A DNA stretch of 64,000 nt from CF-162 sp963667205 (GCA_963667205.1 OY762959.1:1426001-1490000), one strand, 5' to 3'. Numbered from the stretch's first letter, positions 26,148 through 35,407 are shown. Program-made: numbers and translations. Notes: generated by a model from the letters alone, not told the origin.

Positions 26148-26933
26148 ATGCGAGAAAACCGTCTGAAACAACTCTGGGAAGAGGGCCAATCAGCCCTCGG
26201 TGGCTGGCTGGCGGTGCCTTCCAGCTTCTCGGCGGAGATCTTCGCCAACGGCGGCTTCGACTGGGTCTGCGTGGACACGCAGCACGGGATCATCGGCTAC
26301 CAAACGTCCGTCACGATGCTGCAGGCGCTTTCGACGACCGATGTAGTGCCGATCGTCAGGGTGCCATGGAACGAGCCCGGGATCATCATGAAGACGCTGG
26401 ATGCGGGCGCCTACGGCGTGATCATCCCGATGGTCAACTCGAAGGCGGAGGCGGAGGCGGCGGTCGGGGCCTGCCGCTACGCGCCCGAGGGGTATCGCAG
26501 CCAGGGCCCGCTGCGCGCCCGGTTATACGCCGGGCCCGACTACTCAGCGCGGGCGAACGACACGGTGCTCTGCATCCCGATGATCGAGACACGAGAGGCG
26601 ATCGACAACCTGGACGAGATCCTCAGCGTGCCCGGCGTGGACGTGGCCTACGTCGGCCCCTCGGACCTGGGCGTCTCGCTGGGGACCGCGCCGGGATTCG
26701 ACCACGACGACCAGTCGTTCGTCGATGCGCTCCAGGCTGTGCTGGACGCTTGCGACCGGCACGGAGTCGTGCCCGGGATTCACGGAGGCAACGTCGCCAC
26801 GGCCCGCAAGCGCCTTGAGCAGGGGTTCAAGTTCGTAGAGATGTGCGCCGACGCGGTCGCGCTGACCCAGACGGCGGCCGCCGATCTGAAGGCAGTGCGT
26901 GGGGCGGCCGGCGCCGGTGGCACCTCGGCCTAA
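26148..26933 (+). CDS. HpcH/HpaI-type class II aldolase
   Basis: A 261-residue metal-dependent aldolase of the HpcH/HpaI/citrate lyase beta family, which splits 2-oxo-4-hydroxy acids such as 4-hydroxy-2-oxoheptanedioate into pyruvate and an aldehyde. Visible landmarks are WLAVPSSFSAEIFANGGFDWVCVDTQHG with the base His, IVRVPWNEPGIIMKTLDAGAYGVIIPMV, IPMIETREAIDNL with the metal-binding Glu, and VDVAYVGPSDLGVSLG with the metal-binding Asp. Length is normal. It is a single gene, convergent with the ferredoxin-P450 pair. Confidence 0.92.
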   Translation: MRENRLKQLWEEGQSALGGWLAVPSSFSAEIFANGGFDWVCVDTQHGIIGYQTSVTMLQALSTTDVVPIVRVPWNEPGIIMKTLDAGAYGVIIPMVNSKAEAEAAVGACRYAPEGYRSQGPLRARLYAGPDYSARANDTVLCIPMIETREAIDNLDEILSVPGVDVAYVGPSDLGVSLGTAPGFDHDDQSFVDALQAVLDACDRHGVVPGIHGGNVATARKRLEQGFKFVEMCADAVALTQTAAADLKAVRGAAGAGGTSA

Positions 26934-27086
26934 GCCCGGCAGCCGTCCCCTACCAGACGAGCGACTCTTTCGTACCTGACGTATCCGCGCGGCCAGCCTA
27001 CGATGGCAGTATCTGACAAGCTCTGAGGCCTGCCCGCGTGATCCATTCCCGGCGTGAAATCGAATAGTAAGTGGGGAGTGCATCCC

Positions 27087-27146
27087 TGGGTCGCGAGCGG
27101 AGTGGAACACCCGAACGTTTGGTCGAGATTCTCTGCTCGCGACCCA
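27087..27146. terminator. Inverted repeat between convergent genes
   Basis: Two 12-base arms, TGGGTCGCGAGC at 27087-27098 and its perfect complement at 27135-27146, with 36 bases between. The loop itself holds CCGAACGTTTGG, an imperfect dyad. It lies between the convergent aldolase and ferredoxin genes and could serve both as terminator, though no T-run follows. Confidence 0.45.
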
Positions 27147-27165
27147 CCTTCGATGCTGGAGCTGG

Positions 27166-27387
27166 CTACTCGGGCGCTTCGCCGCCATCCTCGCTCTCCT
27201 CGATGAGTATCGCGCCTGTCGGGCACATCGCGGCCGCATCTCGCACGGTCTCCTCCAGTTCCTCCTCAGGAGCTGCGACGGACGATTGCCCATCCTCGTC
27301 CAGGACGAAGGCCTTCGGGGCGATCATGATGCACGTCTGACTGGCGACACACCGCGTCTTGTCCACCGAGACCTTGAGTCGCCCCAC
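27166..27387 (-). CDS. Ferredoxin of the [3Fe-4S] P450-partner type
   Basis: A 73-residue acidic ferredoxin. Cluster ligands are Cys13 and Cys19 (CVASQTC, spacing of five) and Cys55 in CPTGAI. The second Cys of a 4Fe-4S set is replaced, as in the small [3Fe-4S] ferredoxins that feed actinobacterial P450s. It starts nine bases after the stop of the P450 gene on the same strand, so it is very likely that enzyme's electron donor. No ferredoxin reductase is encoded nearby. Confidence 0.92.
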   Translation of the reverse strand: MGRLKVSVDKTRCVASQTCIMIAPKAFVLDEDGQSSVAAPEEELEETVRDAAAMCPTGAILIEESEDGGEAPE

Positions 27388-27396
27388 AACGCCGTC

Positions 27397-28635
27397 CTAC
27401 GACATCACAACCGGCAGAGCCGTTAGAGAGCGGGCGATCGCGGACGGTTTGTATTCGAGGGGCATGGGCGCCAGATCGATGTGCCTGAAGCGCTTGAACA
27501 GCGAGGTGTACGTTATCTCGGCCTCCAGCCGCGCGAGTGGTGCGCCCAGGCAGTAGTGGACGCCCACGACGAACGATGTGTGCTGCTGAGGCGACATCCC
27601 CCGCGTGACGTCAAATCGCTCCGGCTCGGGAAACTGTTCGGGGTCGCGGTTGGCGGCCGCCAGGGCGAGGAAGATCTTCTGCCCCGACTTTATCTGACGG
27701 CCTTCCATCTCAAGATCAACCTTGGCCCATCTCGTAGTCGCCTTGACGGGCGGGTCGAAGCGCAGGCACTCCTCTACCGCCGGGCCTATCAGTTCGGGGC
27801 CCTCGCGTACGAGGTCGATCTGGTCCGGGTTCCTGATAAACGCAAGCAGGCCGTTTGCCAGGAGATTGCTGGTCGTCTCGTGCCCGGCGATCATCAAGAG
27901 GACGGTGTTGGAGACGATCTCGTCCTCGCTCAGGAACGCCCCGTCGTGGCTCGCCTGCACGAACGATGTTAGAAGATCGTCCCTGGGCTCCTTTCGCCTG
28001 GCGCGGATCAGAGATCTCGCGTAGTCAGAGAACTCCTTGGCGGCCGCCTCAGCGCGGGCGCGCTTCTCCGAGACGTCCATGCGAGCCATGAACGTCGAGA
28101 GGGCGACCTCCTGAGTCCAATGCCTCACCTTGTCCCGGTCTTCCGGCGGGAACCCGAGGATCTCGCCGGTTACGAGCACGGGCAGCGGGAAGCTGAGCGC
28201 GTCGATGAAGTCAACGGCCTTCCCCGTCTCGATCCGTCCCAGCAGATCATCCACGATCGCCTGGACTCTCGGCCGCCACGAGGTGAGCTGGCCGGGGGTG
28301 AAGGAAGCTCGTTGGTGGAGCAAACGCAGACGCGTGTGGTCGGGCGGATCGATGAACGGTAGCCCCAGAGAGATGATCGAGTAGAGAGCCTTCAGCGCGT
28401 CCTTCTTCTCGTCGGAGGCGTGAAGGTCCAGATACGCCATCCTGTCCGAGGAGAAACGGCCGTGATCCAGAAGAACGGCGACGACATCGCGGAACCGGGT
28501 TACGATCCAGCCGTTCCAGGTATCGTTCCAGTGGATCGCGTCGTTTGATCGCAGGTCGCCGAAGTAGGAATAGGGGTCAGCCACCGCCTCGGGGGAGAGG
28601 AGGTCCTCGCTGTCGTTCATCACTTGCCGCGTCAA
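27397..28635 (-). CDS. Cytochrome P450
   Basis: A 412-residue soluble bacterial P450. The I-helix AGHETTS is at about residues 250-256, the K-helix ExxR in EECLR at 288-292, and the haem loop FVVGVHYCLGAPLARLE has the Cys ligand at 362. The first Gly of the usual FGxGxHxC motif is Val. The start is TTG at 28635, with AAAGGG just upstream; an ATG five codons later (28620) has no ribosome site. The substrate is unknown. It forms a pair with the ferredoxin. The 215 bases upstream, to the next gene's 3' end, show no dyad or promoter I trust. Confidence 0.92.
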   Translation of the reverse strand: MTRQVMNDSEDLLSPEAVADPYSYFGDLRSNDAIHWNDTWNGWIVTRFRDVVAVLLDHGRFSSDRMAYLDLHASDEKKDALKALYSIISLGLPFIDPPDHTRLRLLHQRASFTPGQLTSWRPRVQAIVDDLLGRIETGKAVDFIDALSFPLPVLVTGEILGFPPEDRDKVRHWTQEVALSTFMARMDVSEKRARAEAAAKEFSDYARSLIRARRKEPRDDLLTSFVQASHDGAFLSEDEIVSNTVLLMIAGHETTSNLLANGLLAFIRNPDQIDLVREGPELIGPAVEECLRFDPPVKATTRWAKVDLEMEGRQIKSGQKIFLALAAANRDPEQFPEPERFDVTRGMSPQQHTSFVVGVHYCLGAPLARLEAEITYTSLFKRFRHIDLAPMPLEYKPSAIARSLTALPVVMS

Positions 28636-28850
28636 GTTCGCCCTTTCTATCCCCTCGTCGACGTATCTGCAGATCGCCCGGTCGGCCTGCAGGGCTGCCG
28701 GCGCCGTGGCCTGCGGTTGTCACGACTGACAACGTTCAAAGTCTAGCATGGACGGCCCATCGGCCATCTCTGCGACGATCGCCTCGGCGTTCGAGGCCGT
28801 CGCGGCGGCTTTTCGCAGGGGGTGGCGTCGATCCGCTCGCTGCGTGACCG

Positions 28851-29648
28851 CTAGCCAGCCGTGTAGCCACCGTCGAGGTAGACGATGCTCCCGGTCATGA
28901 AGTCGGACGCGGCGGACGCCAGGAGCTGAACCAGGCCGTGGAAGTCGGTCGGTTCGCCGAGCCGGCCGAGTGGGATGCGGCTTAGGATCTGCTCGCGCAC
29001 CTGCGTTGCCTTCGCATCGTCCGCGAACATCCAGCCCGTGAGGTCGGAGCGGAAGACAGTCGGCGCGATCGCGTTGACCTGGATGCCGTGCGGCCCCCAT
29101 TCGCAGGCGAGGGTGCGAGTCAGGAGGTCAACCGCGGCTTTCGAGGGGCAGTATGCGGAGTAGTTGGAGAGGCCCTGCCGCCCGCGCGCCGAGGACATCA
29201 GGATGACCTTTCCGCCTCGACCCTGCTCGATCAGGATCCGTCCCGCCGCGCGGCAGAGCAGCCAGGTCTGCCGGACGTTGGCATCCATGACCTCGTCCCA
29301 GTCGTCGAGCGATTGGTCAACGATCGGTGCAACGCGATTCGTGCCCGACGCCGCCACGACGATGTCGAGGCCGTTGCCATGAGAGACGGCGGCCTCGAGG
29401 ATGCTATCGACTTCATCGCCATCGGTCGGCCGCCGGTTGACGGAGGCGACCGAGCCGCCACCGGAGCGGATCTCGCCGGCAAGGATGTCGAGCTTCTCAC
29501 CGGCCCCGCCGGCGATCGTCACGGCAGCGCCGGCACCCGCGAGCGCCCGAGCGGCCTCGCTGCCGAACGCACCGGTGGCACCGGTGATGACGGCGCTCTT
29601 GCCGGCCAGGTCGAAGATCCGCGACGGGGTCGGCAGTGAATCGCTCAT
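28851..29648 (-). CDS. Short-chain dehydrogenase/reductase
   Basis: A 265-residue SDR with the nucleotide motif TGATGAFGSEAARAL, catalytic Ser in ILMSSARGRQGLSNY and the YxxxK pair as YCPSK. The structural NNAG motif is altered to AASGTNR. The C-terminus VYLDGGYTAG is typical of classical SDRs acting on sugar acids or 3-oxoacyl compounds. No closely similar copy is in the window. It stands 119 bases from the cyclase gene on the same strand, and the two may be transcribed together. Confidence 0.9.
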   Translation of the reverse strand: MSDSLPTPSRIFDLAGKSAVITGATGAFGSEAARALAGAGAAVTIAGGAGEKLDILAGEIRSGGGSVASVNRRPTDGDEVDSILEAAVSHGNGLDIVVAASGTNRVAPIVDQSLDDWDEVMDANVRQTWLLCRAAGRILIEQGRGGKVILMSSARGRQGLSNYSAYCPSKAAVDLLTRTLACEWGPHGIQVNAIAPTVFRSDLTGWMFADDAKATQVREQILSRIPLGRLGEPTDFHGLVQLLASAASDFMTGSIVYLDGGYTAG

Positions 29649-29767
29649 GAGGAGGGCCGTGGGCAGGGAATCGCTGGGAAGATCGGCGGCACGTCGTTCG
29701 CTCGATGGATCATTGTGCGAGCGCTCCGGCTACCGGGGGGTGGCCGGGACGCCACGGTGTCTGAGGT

Positions 29768-30598
29768 TCATTGGGCGCTCCCCTGCTCAATCCGGAACTC
29801 ACCCTTTGGATCGAGCATCGCGACCAGGCGCACGATGCAGCCATCGCCGCCGACCCAGCGCCACGGGAATATGGCGAACGTCACGCGATGGCCGGTGACC
29901 TGGTCGATCTCACCTCCCACGTTTTCGAAGCCGATGATCCCCTTCGACATGATCGCCCGATGGCAGGGCTCCCAGAGCGGGAAGTCTTCGAGCGGATGGC
30001 GGCCGAACTCCTCGCGATACTCTTCGCAAGCCCACGGCAGCAGACCGTCGGGCGCCCCCGGCCCGTGGCCGGCGATGGCAGTGGCGAGCGGGTGATCGAG
30101 AGCCTGGGTGTCGGTGCCGACGGCCTTGACGCCGCGCTCCACGAACCAGTCGCCGGCCTCCTTGTAGAAGCCTGGCGAATAGGCGTAGTACATCGAGTTG
30201 TCGCCGTAGTTGTGGTGCCAGCCGGTGTTGACGATGACGATGTCTCCGGGCCGGATCTCGGGCCGGGCTGCCTCGAGGTCTTCCGCCGTGACCACCTCCC
30301 ACTTCTTCTTCGGGATCGAGACCACGACTCCCGTGCCGAAGAAGGAGTGCAACGGCACTTCGTCCAGCAGCGGCATCCCTTCGATGACGTGACCGGGGGC
30401 GTCGACGTGAGTGGTGGAGTGCATGACCGTCGTGATCCGCTGCGACAGGACGCGCGACTTCGCGTGGTAATGAATGCGCTCGATCTTGACGTCCTCAAAG
30501 TAGGGCCAGTTGGCAACGCCGTGGCCCCAGGGAATCGAAAGATCGTAAAACTCAAGCCCGGTGTTGTTCTCGGGCCAGACGTAGCCGTTGGGTTTCAT
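29768..30598 (-). CDS. Cyclase family protein (kynurenine formamidase-like)
   Basis: A 276-residue metal-dependent hydrolase of the cyclase/KynB family. The metal motif HSTTHVDAPGH (HxTHxDxPxH) lies about 80 residues in, and PGDIVIVNTGWH and VKAVGTDTQALDHP are further family marks. I start it at ATG 30598, preceded by AGGA at three bases and matching MKPNGYVWPENN; a longer frame to 30658 has no homology. Members hydrolyse N-formylkynurenine, isatin or other amides and lactones, so the substrate is open. The divergent hydroxyacid dehydrogenase begins 162 bases away. Confidence 0.88.
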   Translation of the reverse strand: MKPNGYVWPENNTGLEFYDLSIPWGHGVANWPYFEDVKIERIHYHAKSRVLSQRITTVMHSTTHVDAPGHVIEGMPLLDEVPLHSFFGTGVVVSIPKKKWEVVTAEDLEAARPEIRPGDIVIVNTGWHHNYGDNSMYYAYSPGFYKEAGDWFVERGVKAVGTDTQALDHPLATAIAGHGPGAPDGLLPWACEEYREEFGRHPLEDFPLWEPCHRAIMSKGIIGFENVGGEIDQVTGHRVTFAIFPWRWVGGDGCIVRLVAMLDPKGEFRIEQGSAQ

Positions 30599-30739
30599 GG
30601 TTCCTGCCCTTCGGATCGTGATGGGACGATGCGGTCTGTGCAGTGTGCTATTGTCCACTGGACGGCGCCCCGGCGCAATAGCTCCGAGGAGCCCACCCGG
30701 GCTTCGACCTCAATCTCGATCGCGCCGCGAGCCGCCCGA

Positions 30740-30745
30740 TATAAT
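30740..30745 (+). promoter_or_regulatory. Probable -10 box of the hydroxyacid dehydrogenase gene
   Basis: TATAAT followed by GGGCC, 15 bases before the ATG at 30761. Transcription from it would give a leader of about ten bases without a ribosome site, so nearly leaderless translation. The -35 region is not clear. Confidence 0.45.
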
Positions 30746-30760
30746 GGGCCAGACTAACCG

Positions 30761-31816
30761 ATGACCGACACCGTACAGGTAACCCTCTCACTGCCCCTGG
30801 CCGACGCGCATCTAGAGCGCGTTCGGGCGGTGAGCAGCCGTCTCGAAGTCACGCTGCTCAGCCGCGCCCAGCAGACCGCGTTTCGCGGAGGCGGCGCCCT
30901 GTGGGCGGGCTACGGCGGCTCGGCAAGGGACGACGGCGAGAGCCCGGAAGAGGCGGCTACTGCGCTGCGATCGGTCCTCGCGCGGACGCATGTGCTGCTC
31001 TGCAATCCGGTCGTGCCGGCCGACCTACTAAAGCGGGCGGCGGGGCTGCGCTGGCTCCAGCTCTCCAGCGCCGGCATCGACCGGCTGAGCGGAAGCCCGC
31101 TCCTGCGCTCCAAGCTGCTCATCACTACGGCCAGCGGCGTACACGCGGCGCCCGTAAGCGAGTATGTCATTGGCATGATGATCGCCCTGGCCAAGCGCCT
31201 TCCTGATGCGATGCGCGCCAAGGCCGAGGCCTCGTGGAGCCCGTATCCGGCGGATGAGCTTGCCGGCAGGACCGTTGGCATCGTCGGCGCCGGCCACATT
31301 GGGTCGAGGATCGGGCTGGTCGCCAAAGCGCTCGGCATGCGCGTGATCGGAATTCGGGTGCCGGTCGCGTGGCGCGGTTCGGGCGGCCCGAGCATCGATG
31401 AGCTGCTGCCGCCCAGCGAGCTTCACCGTCTGATGGCCGAGAGCGATTACGTCGTGCTCTGCCTGCCGCTGACAGAGGAGACGCGGGGGCTAATCGGTGC
31501 GCCGGAACTCGCCGTGATGAAGCCGACCGCATTTCTCGTGAACTCTGCCCGCGGACCTGTCATCGACGAAGAGGCTTTGATCGAGGCGCTGAGAGAGAAA
31601 CGCATCGCCGGGGCAGCGCTGGACGTCTTTGCGGAAGAACCGCTGGCGCCGGAAAGCGAGCTCTGGCGGCTGGAGAACGTGATCGTGACGCCGCACATCA
31701 GCGGCGGTTCGCCGCGCGTAATGGAACGCGTGGTCGATCTCTTCTGCGACAACATGCGCCACTACCTGTCGGGCGACCCGATGTTCAACGTCTTCGATTC
31801 GAAGCGCGGATTCTAG
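30761..31816 (+). CDS. D-isomer-specific 2-hydroxyacid dehydrogenase
   Basis: A 351-residue NAD(P)-dependent dehydrogenase interconverting 2-hydroxy and 2-oxo acids. The Rossmann motif is GIVGAGHIGSRIG. The catalytic Arg is in VNSARGPVIDEEAL, the Glu in ALDVFAEEPLAPESELW and the His in VIVTPHISGG. The N-terminal region is somewhat longer than in D-lactate dehydrogenase. It has its own promoter and ends 18 bases from a convergent luciferase-like gene. Confidence 0.92.
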   Translation: MTDTVQVTLSLPLADAHLERVRAVSSRLEVTLLSRAQQTAFRGGGALWAGYGGSARDDGESPEEAATALRSVLARTHVLLCNPVVPADLLKRAAGLRWLQLSSAGIDRLSGSPLLRSKLLITTASGVHAAPVSEYVIGMMIALAKRLPDAMRAKAEASWSPYPADELAGRTVGIVGAGHIGSRIGLVAKALGMRVIGIRVPVAWRGSGGPSIDELLPPSELHRLMAESDYVVLCLPLTEETRGLIGAPELAVMKPTAFLVNSARGPVIDEEALIEALREKRIAGAALDVFAEEPLAPESELWRLENVIVTPHISGGSPRVMERVVDLFCDNMRHYLSGDPMFNVFDSKRGF

Positions 31817-31834
31817 CTCACGCCGTCCGGCGGC

Positions 31835-32995
31835 CTACTTCTTGTCCGGGCTGTCCGCCATTGCCTTGTCGATCGCTGCCTTGGCGCCGCCCATAAGCTC
31901 GGCCTGGTGATCCTCGTTGTACTGAAGCGACCGATCGATCCAGGCGACGGTGTCCTGCACCTGCGGCATAACGTGCCGGGCCATCAATTCGTAGCTGCGG
32001 AGCGTCTTCTCGCGGCTCGCCCACTCGTGCGCCAGCCCGAGCAGGCAGCCGAAGCCGCCTGACGTCTCCTGGATGTTCTGAATGCTCGCGATCGCCTCTT
32101 CCGCGGTGCCGATCATCGCTCCATACCCCCGCAGTCTCTCCGCCACCTCGTGGCCCGATGTCGACGACGGGTTCATGGGAGATCCGAGGGCCTCACACAG
32201 GTACTGGTTCCACGCCAGAATGCCATCCGCGACGTCATCGATCGCCTCTTCCGTGGTCGGCGCGATGTGGAACGGCATGACGACACGCCAGCCGCTACGG
32301 TCGGGCGGCTCTTGCCCGGCCTCTTTCGCCGCGCTTTGCCAGGTCTTCCACTGCTCCTTCATCGCCATGATCCCTTCCGGGGCGTAGGACGCCATCGATA
32401 GAACCCCGGCGCCGTTTTTGCCGGCGGAGGTCACTCCGGACGGGGTCATGGTTGAAGCGACCGCGATCGGCATGGTCGGCCGTTGGTACGGCTTCAGCTG
32501 GAGCTGCGCATCGTTGAGCTCGAACCAGTCGCTCTTGTACGTGATGGGCTCTTCTTCGGTCATCAGGCGGATGATGATGCCCAGCGCCTCGTTCATGCGC
32601 TCGCGTTGAGACGTCGGCGGTATGCCGAGCATGTGGGCGTCGGGCGCCAGGGCGCCGGGGCCAACGCCGAGCATCACACGGCCACGAGTGAGGTGGTCCA
32701 GCATGACGATGCGGTCCGCGACGTGAAACGGGTGGTGGTAGGGCAGGCTGACGACGCCCGTACCGAGGCGAATACGCTGCGTGCGCTGAGCGGCGGCGGC
32801 GATGAAGATCTCAGGGCTGGCGATCGTCTCCCAACCCAGGGAGTGGTGCTCCCCGATCCACGCCTCGTCGTAGCCGAGCGTGTCGAGCCACTCGAGCAGC
32901 TCGAGATTGCGCTGGAATCCCAGCGTCGGGTTGTCGCCGGCCTTGTGAAACGGCGCCATGAAGATACCGAAGTTGAGCCGTTGCGGTGGGGTCAT
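31835..32995 (-). CDS. Luciferase-like flavin oxidoreductase (LLM class)
   Basis: A 386-residue TIM-barrel flavin enzyme of the bacterial luciferase family, similar to flavin-dependent monooxygenases for alkanes or cyclic ketones. It starts LNFGIFMAPFHKAGDNPTLG and has GYDEAWIGEHHSLGWE, RIRLGTGVVSLPYHHPFHVA, DHLTRGRVMLGVGPG and a long C-terminal helical part. The ATG at 32995 has GGAG eight bases upstream; a longer frame to 33082 has no homologous start. A perfect-arm dyad lies about 117 bases upstream (33112-33125), likely its operator. Confidence 0.9.
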   Translation of the reverse strand: MTPPQRLNFGIFMAPFHKAGDNPTLGFQRNLELLEWLDTLGYDEAWIGEHHSLGWETIASPEIFIAAAAQRTQRIRLGTGVVSLPYHHPFHVADRIVMLDHLTRGRVMLGVGPGALAPDAHMLGIPPTSQRERMNEALGIIIRLMTEEEPITYKSDWFELNDAQLQLKPYQRPTMPIAVASTMTPSGVTSAGKNGAGVLSMASYAPEGIMAMKEQWKTWQSAAKEAGQEPPDRSGWRVVMPFHIAPTTEEAIDDVADGILAWNQYLCEALGSPMNPSSTSGHEVAERLRGYGAMIGTAEEAIASIQNIQETSGGFGCLLGLAHEWASREKTLRSYELMARHVMPQVQDTVAWIDRSLQYNEDHQAELMGGAKAAIDKAMADSPDKK

Positions 32996-33111
32996 TGCTT
33001 TAGCTCCAATCGTCGCAGCTTCGAGATGAGATTTTCTCGAAGGTCGCCTAGATGCTACGCCAGAACGGGCGGGCGGTGTCAAGCGAAACGGGCGGACTGA
33101 TGAGTTACCCT

Positions 33112-33125
33112 ACCAACCGCTCGGT
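33112..33125. promoter_or_regulatory. Dyad operator, ACCGACCGNTCGGT type
   Basis: ACCAACCGCTCGGT, within the perfect palindrome CCAACCG-CT-CGGTTGG at 33113-33128. It matches the recurrent motif at 12 of 13 positions and lies upstream of the luciferase-like gene starting at 32995. Read on the minus strand it is followed by TAGGGTAAC, resembling the GAGTATAG that follows the site at 41363. Confidence 0.65.
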
Positions 33126-33144
33126 TGGCCGGGAGTATGGTCGC

Positions 33145-34196
33145 TCATAGCCCCGACACCGAGACGGGCTTGCCCTCCCGGTACGAACGATCGCTTGCCC
33201 AGGCCAGCGCGACGGCCGCCCTGCCATCTTCGCCGGTGACTTCGGGTTCGCTATCGTTCAGAACGCAGTCTGCGAACGACCGGAGTTCGGCAACGTATGA
33301 GTCGAGGTATCGCTTCGCGAAGTATGGCTCCGGCGGTTCAAGTCGCGCCCGATCTCCGGGCAGACCGCTCGGTCCGGCGGACCTCACCTCGGCACCCTCA
33401 GCGAGCAACAGCCGGTCACCCTGTTCGTTCCAGTTTGACGCCACACCTTGCGTTCCGTACGCCTCGAGCCGCTGATCGGAGCCGTGCAGCGACACGCGAC
33501 TGTCGTCGATGATCGCAGCGGCGCCGCCCTCGAAGAGCAGGGTCGTGATCGCCGTGTCGGGGTCGTCCAACGGCTCGTCGGCCATCACGCCGCCCAGCGT
33601 ATAGACGCTCGTCGGCTCGCTGCCCATTACGAAGCGGGCAAGGTCGAGGTCGTGGATCATCGTGTCGAGGAAGATGTCGCCGTCGTCGCGTCCAGGCTGC
33701 CTCACATCTATCGGATCGCGCCGATGATATGCAGGGTGAGCAACTGGCCGAGATCGCCGCTTGTGACGATCTCCCTGACTCTGCGAACGTTGACATCAAA
33801 CCGCCTGTTGAATCCGACCTGAAGCTTGATTCCGGCCCGCTTGACCTCCGCCAGAGCCTGATCGACATCGTCGAGGTCCCAGCCCAGCGGCTTTTCGCAG
33901 AAGACGTGTTTGCCCGCCGCGGCGGCGAGCTTGATCACGTCGCAGTGCGTCTTCGGAGGCGTCGCGATGATCACGGCTGCCACTTCGGCATCTGCGAGCA
34001 GATCCTCGACGCGGGGGTAAGCCCGCGCTCCGAACTGGGCGGCGCACGACGCTGCCAGTGCTTCGTCCACATCCGCAACAGCGATCAGGTCCGCCTGCCG
34101 GACCAGCGTTGTCAGGACGTTTGCGTGCAGCGCGCCGATGCCGCCGGCGCCGATGATGCCGATGCCGACTCGCGGCCCGTCAGTCTCCGTTGTCAT
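33145..34196 (-). pseudogene. Gfo/Idh/MocA oxidoreductase, frameshifted copy
   Basis: A tandem paralogue of the intact gene that lies upstream. The first 162 residues (MTTETDGPRVGIGIIGAGGI, then FCEKPLGWDLDDVD and LQVGFNRRFD) end in IIGAIR and a TAG at 33708. Adding one base in the ATCGGCGCG stretch near 33730 gives GRDPIDVRQPGRDDGDIFLD, matching the paralogue's GRDPIDMRPQGREDGDIFLD, after which the second frame runs to the normal C-terminus. So one base is missing from the GG(G)CGCG run. Mutation after duplication is plausible; a base-calling error is the alternative. Confidence 0.9.
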
Positions 34197-34256
34197 CGCG
34201 GAACCTCCCTACAGCCTGCATAGGTCTCGTGTGCTTGGCTGGTGACAGCTCATCCC

Positions 34257-34270
34257 ACCGACCGATTATT
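34257..34270. promoter_or_regulatory. Half-dyad of the ACCGACCGNTCGGT motif
   Basis: ACCGACCGATTATT: the left half is perfect and the right half degenerate (10 of 13). It is 61 bases ahead of the frameshifted Gfo/Idh copy, at nearly the same distance as the full site ahead of the intact copy (62 bases). Possibly an operator decaying with its gene. Confidence 0.4.
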
Positions 34271-34302
34271 CAGCCGGGGAGACGTTCGCTCAGCTCGCCG
34301 CG

Positions 34303-35346
34303 CTACAGCGAGACGGGGACGCCTTCCCGGAATGAACGGAAGGCGGCCACGGCCATCACCACGGCGGCGCGGCCGTCTTCGCCGGTGACGACGGGGTCTG
34401 TCTTCCCCAGGATGGAGTCTGCAAAGGACCGGATTTCTGCGACGTACGAGTCGAGGTATCGCCTGGCGAAGAACGGCTCCGGCGGGTCGAGCCGCCCCTG
34501 TTCTCCGGGGCCTCCACGCGGTCCGGCGGCCGTCACTTCGGAGCCGGCCGCCAACCAGACGCGGTCTCGCTGTTCGTTGCCGGTGGACGCCACGCCCTTC
34601 GTCCCGTAGGCCTCGAGCCGCTGGTCGTAGCCATGGCTCGAGACGCGGCTGTCGTCGATGATCGCCACCGCCCCGTTCGCGAAGCCAATCACCGTGACCA
34701 CGCTGTCGGGCTTGTCCCGGGGGTCAGGCGCCACCGTCCCCCCCAGCGTGTAGACGCTGGTGGCCTCGCTACCTGTAATGAAGCGGGAGATGTCCAGATC
34801 GTGGATCATCGTGTCGAGGAAGATGTCGCCGTCCTCTCGTCCCTGCGGCCTCATGTCGATCGGGTCGCGCCCCATGACATGCAGGGAGAGCACGCGACCG
34901 AGGTCGCCGGACGCTACGATCTGCCTGACTTTGCCGACGCTGGCGTCAAAGCGCTTGTTGAATCCGACCTGAAGCTTGATTCCGGTCCGCTTGACCTCCG
35001 CCAGAGCCTCATCGACCTCTTCGACCTCCCAACCGAGCGGCTTTTCGCAGAACACGTCCTTACCCGCCGCGGCGGCGAGCTTGATCAGGCCGCAGTGCGT
35101 CCGTGGTGGCGTCGAGATGATGACCGCCGCCACCTCCGGGTCCGCGAGCAACTCCTCAGCTGTTGCGTACTTGCGCGTCCCGAACCGGGTGGCGCAAGCT
35201 TCCGCGAGGCTTTCGTCCACGTCCGCGACACCGATCAGATTCGCCTGACGGACGAGGTTCGTGACGATGTTCGCGTGTAGAGAGCCGATGCTGCCGGCGC
35301 CGATGATGCCGATGCCGAGTTGGGGCCTGTCAGTCTCCGTTGTCAT
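34303..35346 (-). CDS. Gfo/Idh/MocA family NAD(P)-dependent oxidoreductase
   Basis: A 347-residue dehydrogenase of the inositol/glucose-fructose oxidoreductase family. The NAD motif is GIGIIGAGSIGSLHA, the EKP catalytic motif is in VFCEKPLGWEVEEVDE, and GDIFLDTMIHDLDISRFI has the His-Asp pair usual for inositol 2-dehydrogenase-like enzymes. The C-terminal part DSYVAEIRSFADSI is typical. It is the intact twin of the frameshifted gene downstream; both start MTTETD and share most residues. A good operator-like dyad lies at 35408-35421. The substrate, probably a cyclitol or sugar, is inferred from the family. Confidence 0.92.
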   Translation of the reverse strand: MTTETDRPQLGIGIIGAGSIGSLHANIVTNLVRQANLIGVADVDESLAEACATRFGTRKYATAEELLADPEVAAVIISTPPRTHCGLIKLAAAAGKDVFCEKPLGWEVEEVDEALAEVKRTGIKLQVGFNKRFDASVGKVRQIVASGDLGRVLSLHVMGRDPIDMRPQGREDGDIFLDTMIHDLDISRFITGSEATSVYTLGGTVAPDPRDKPDSVVTVIGFANGAVAIIDDSRVSSHGYDQRLEAYGTKGVASTGNEQRDRVWLAAGSEVTAAGPRGGPGEQGRLDPPEPFFARRYLDSYVAEIRSFADSILGKTDPVVTGEDGRAAVVMAVAAFRSFREGVPVSL

Positions 35347-35407
35347 GGGGTCATCCTTCTTTGGCTTGAGATGGGTCGTTACTTGGCGCCCCGAATTATA
35401 CTCAAAA

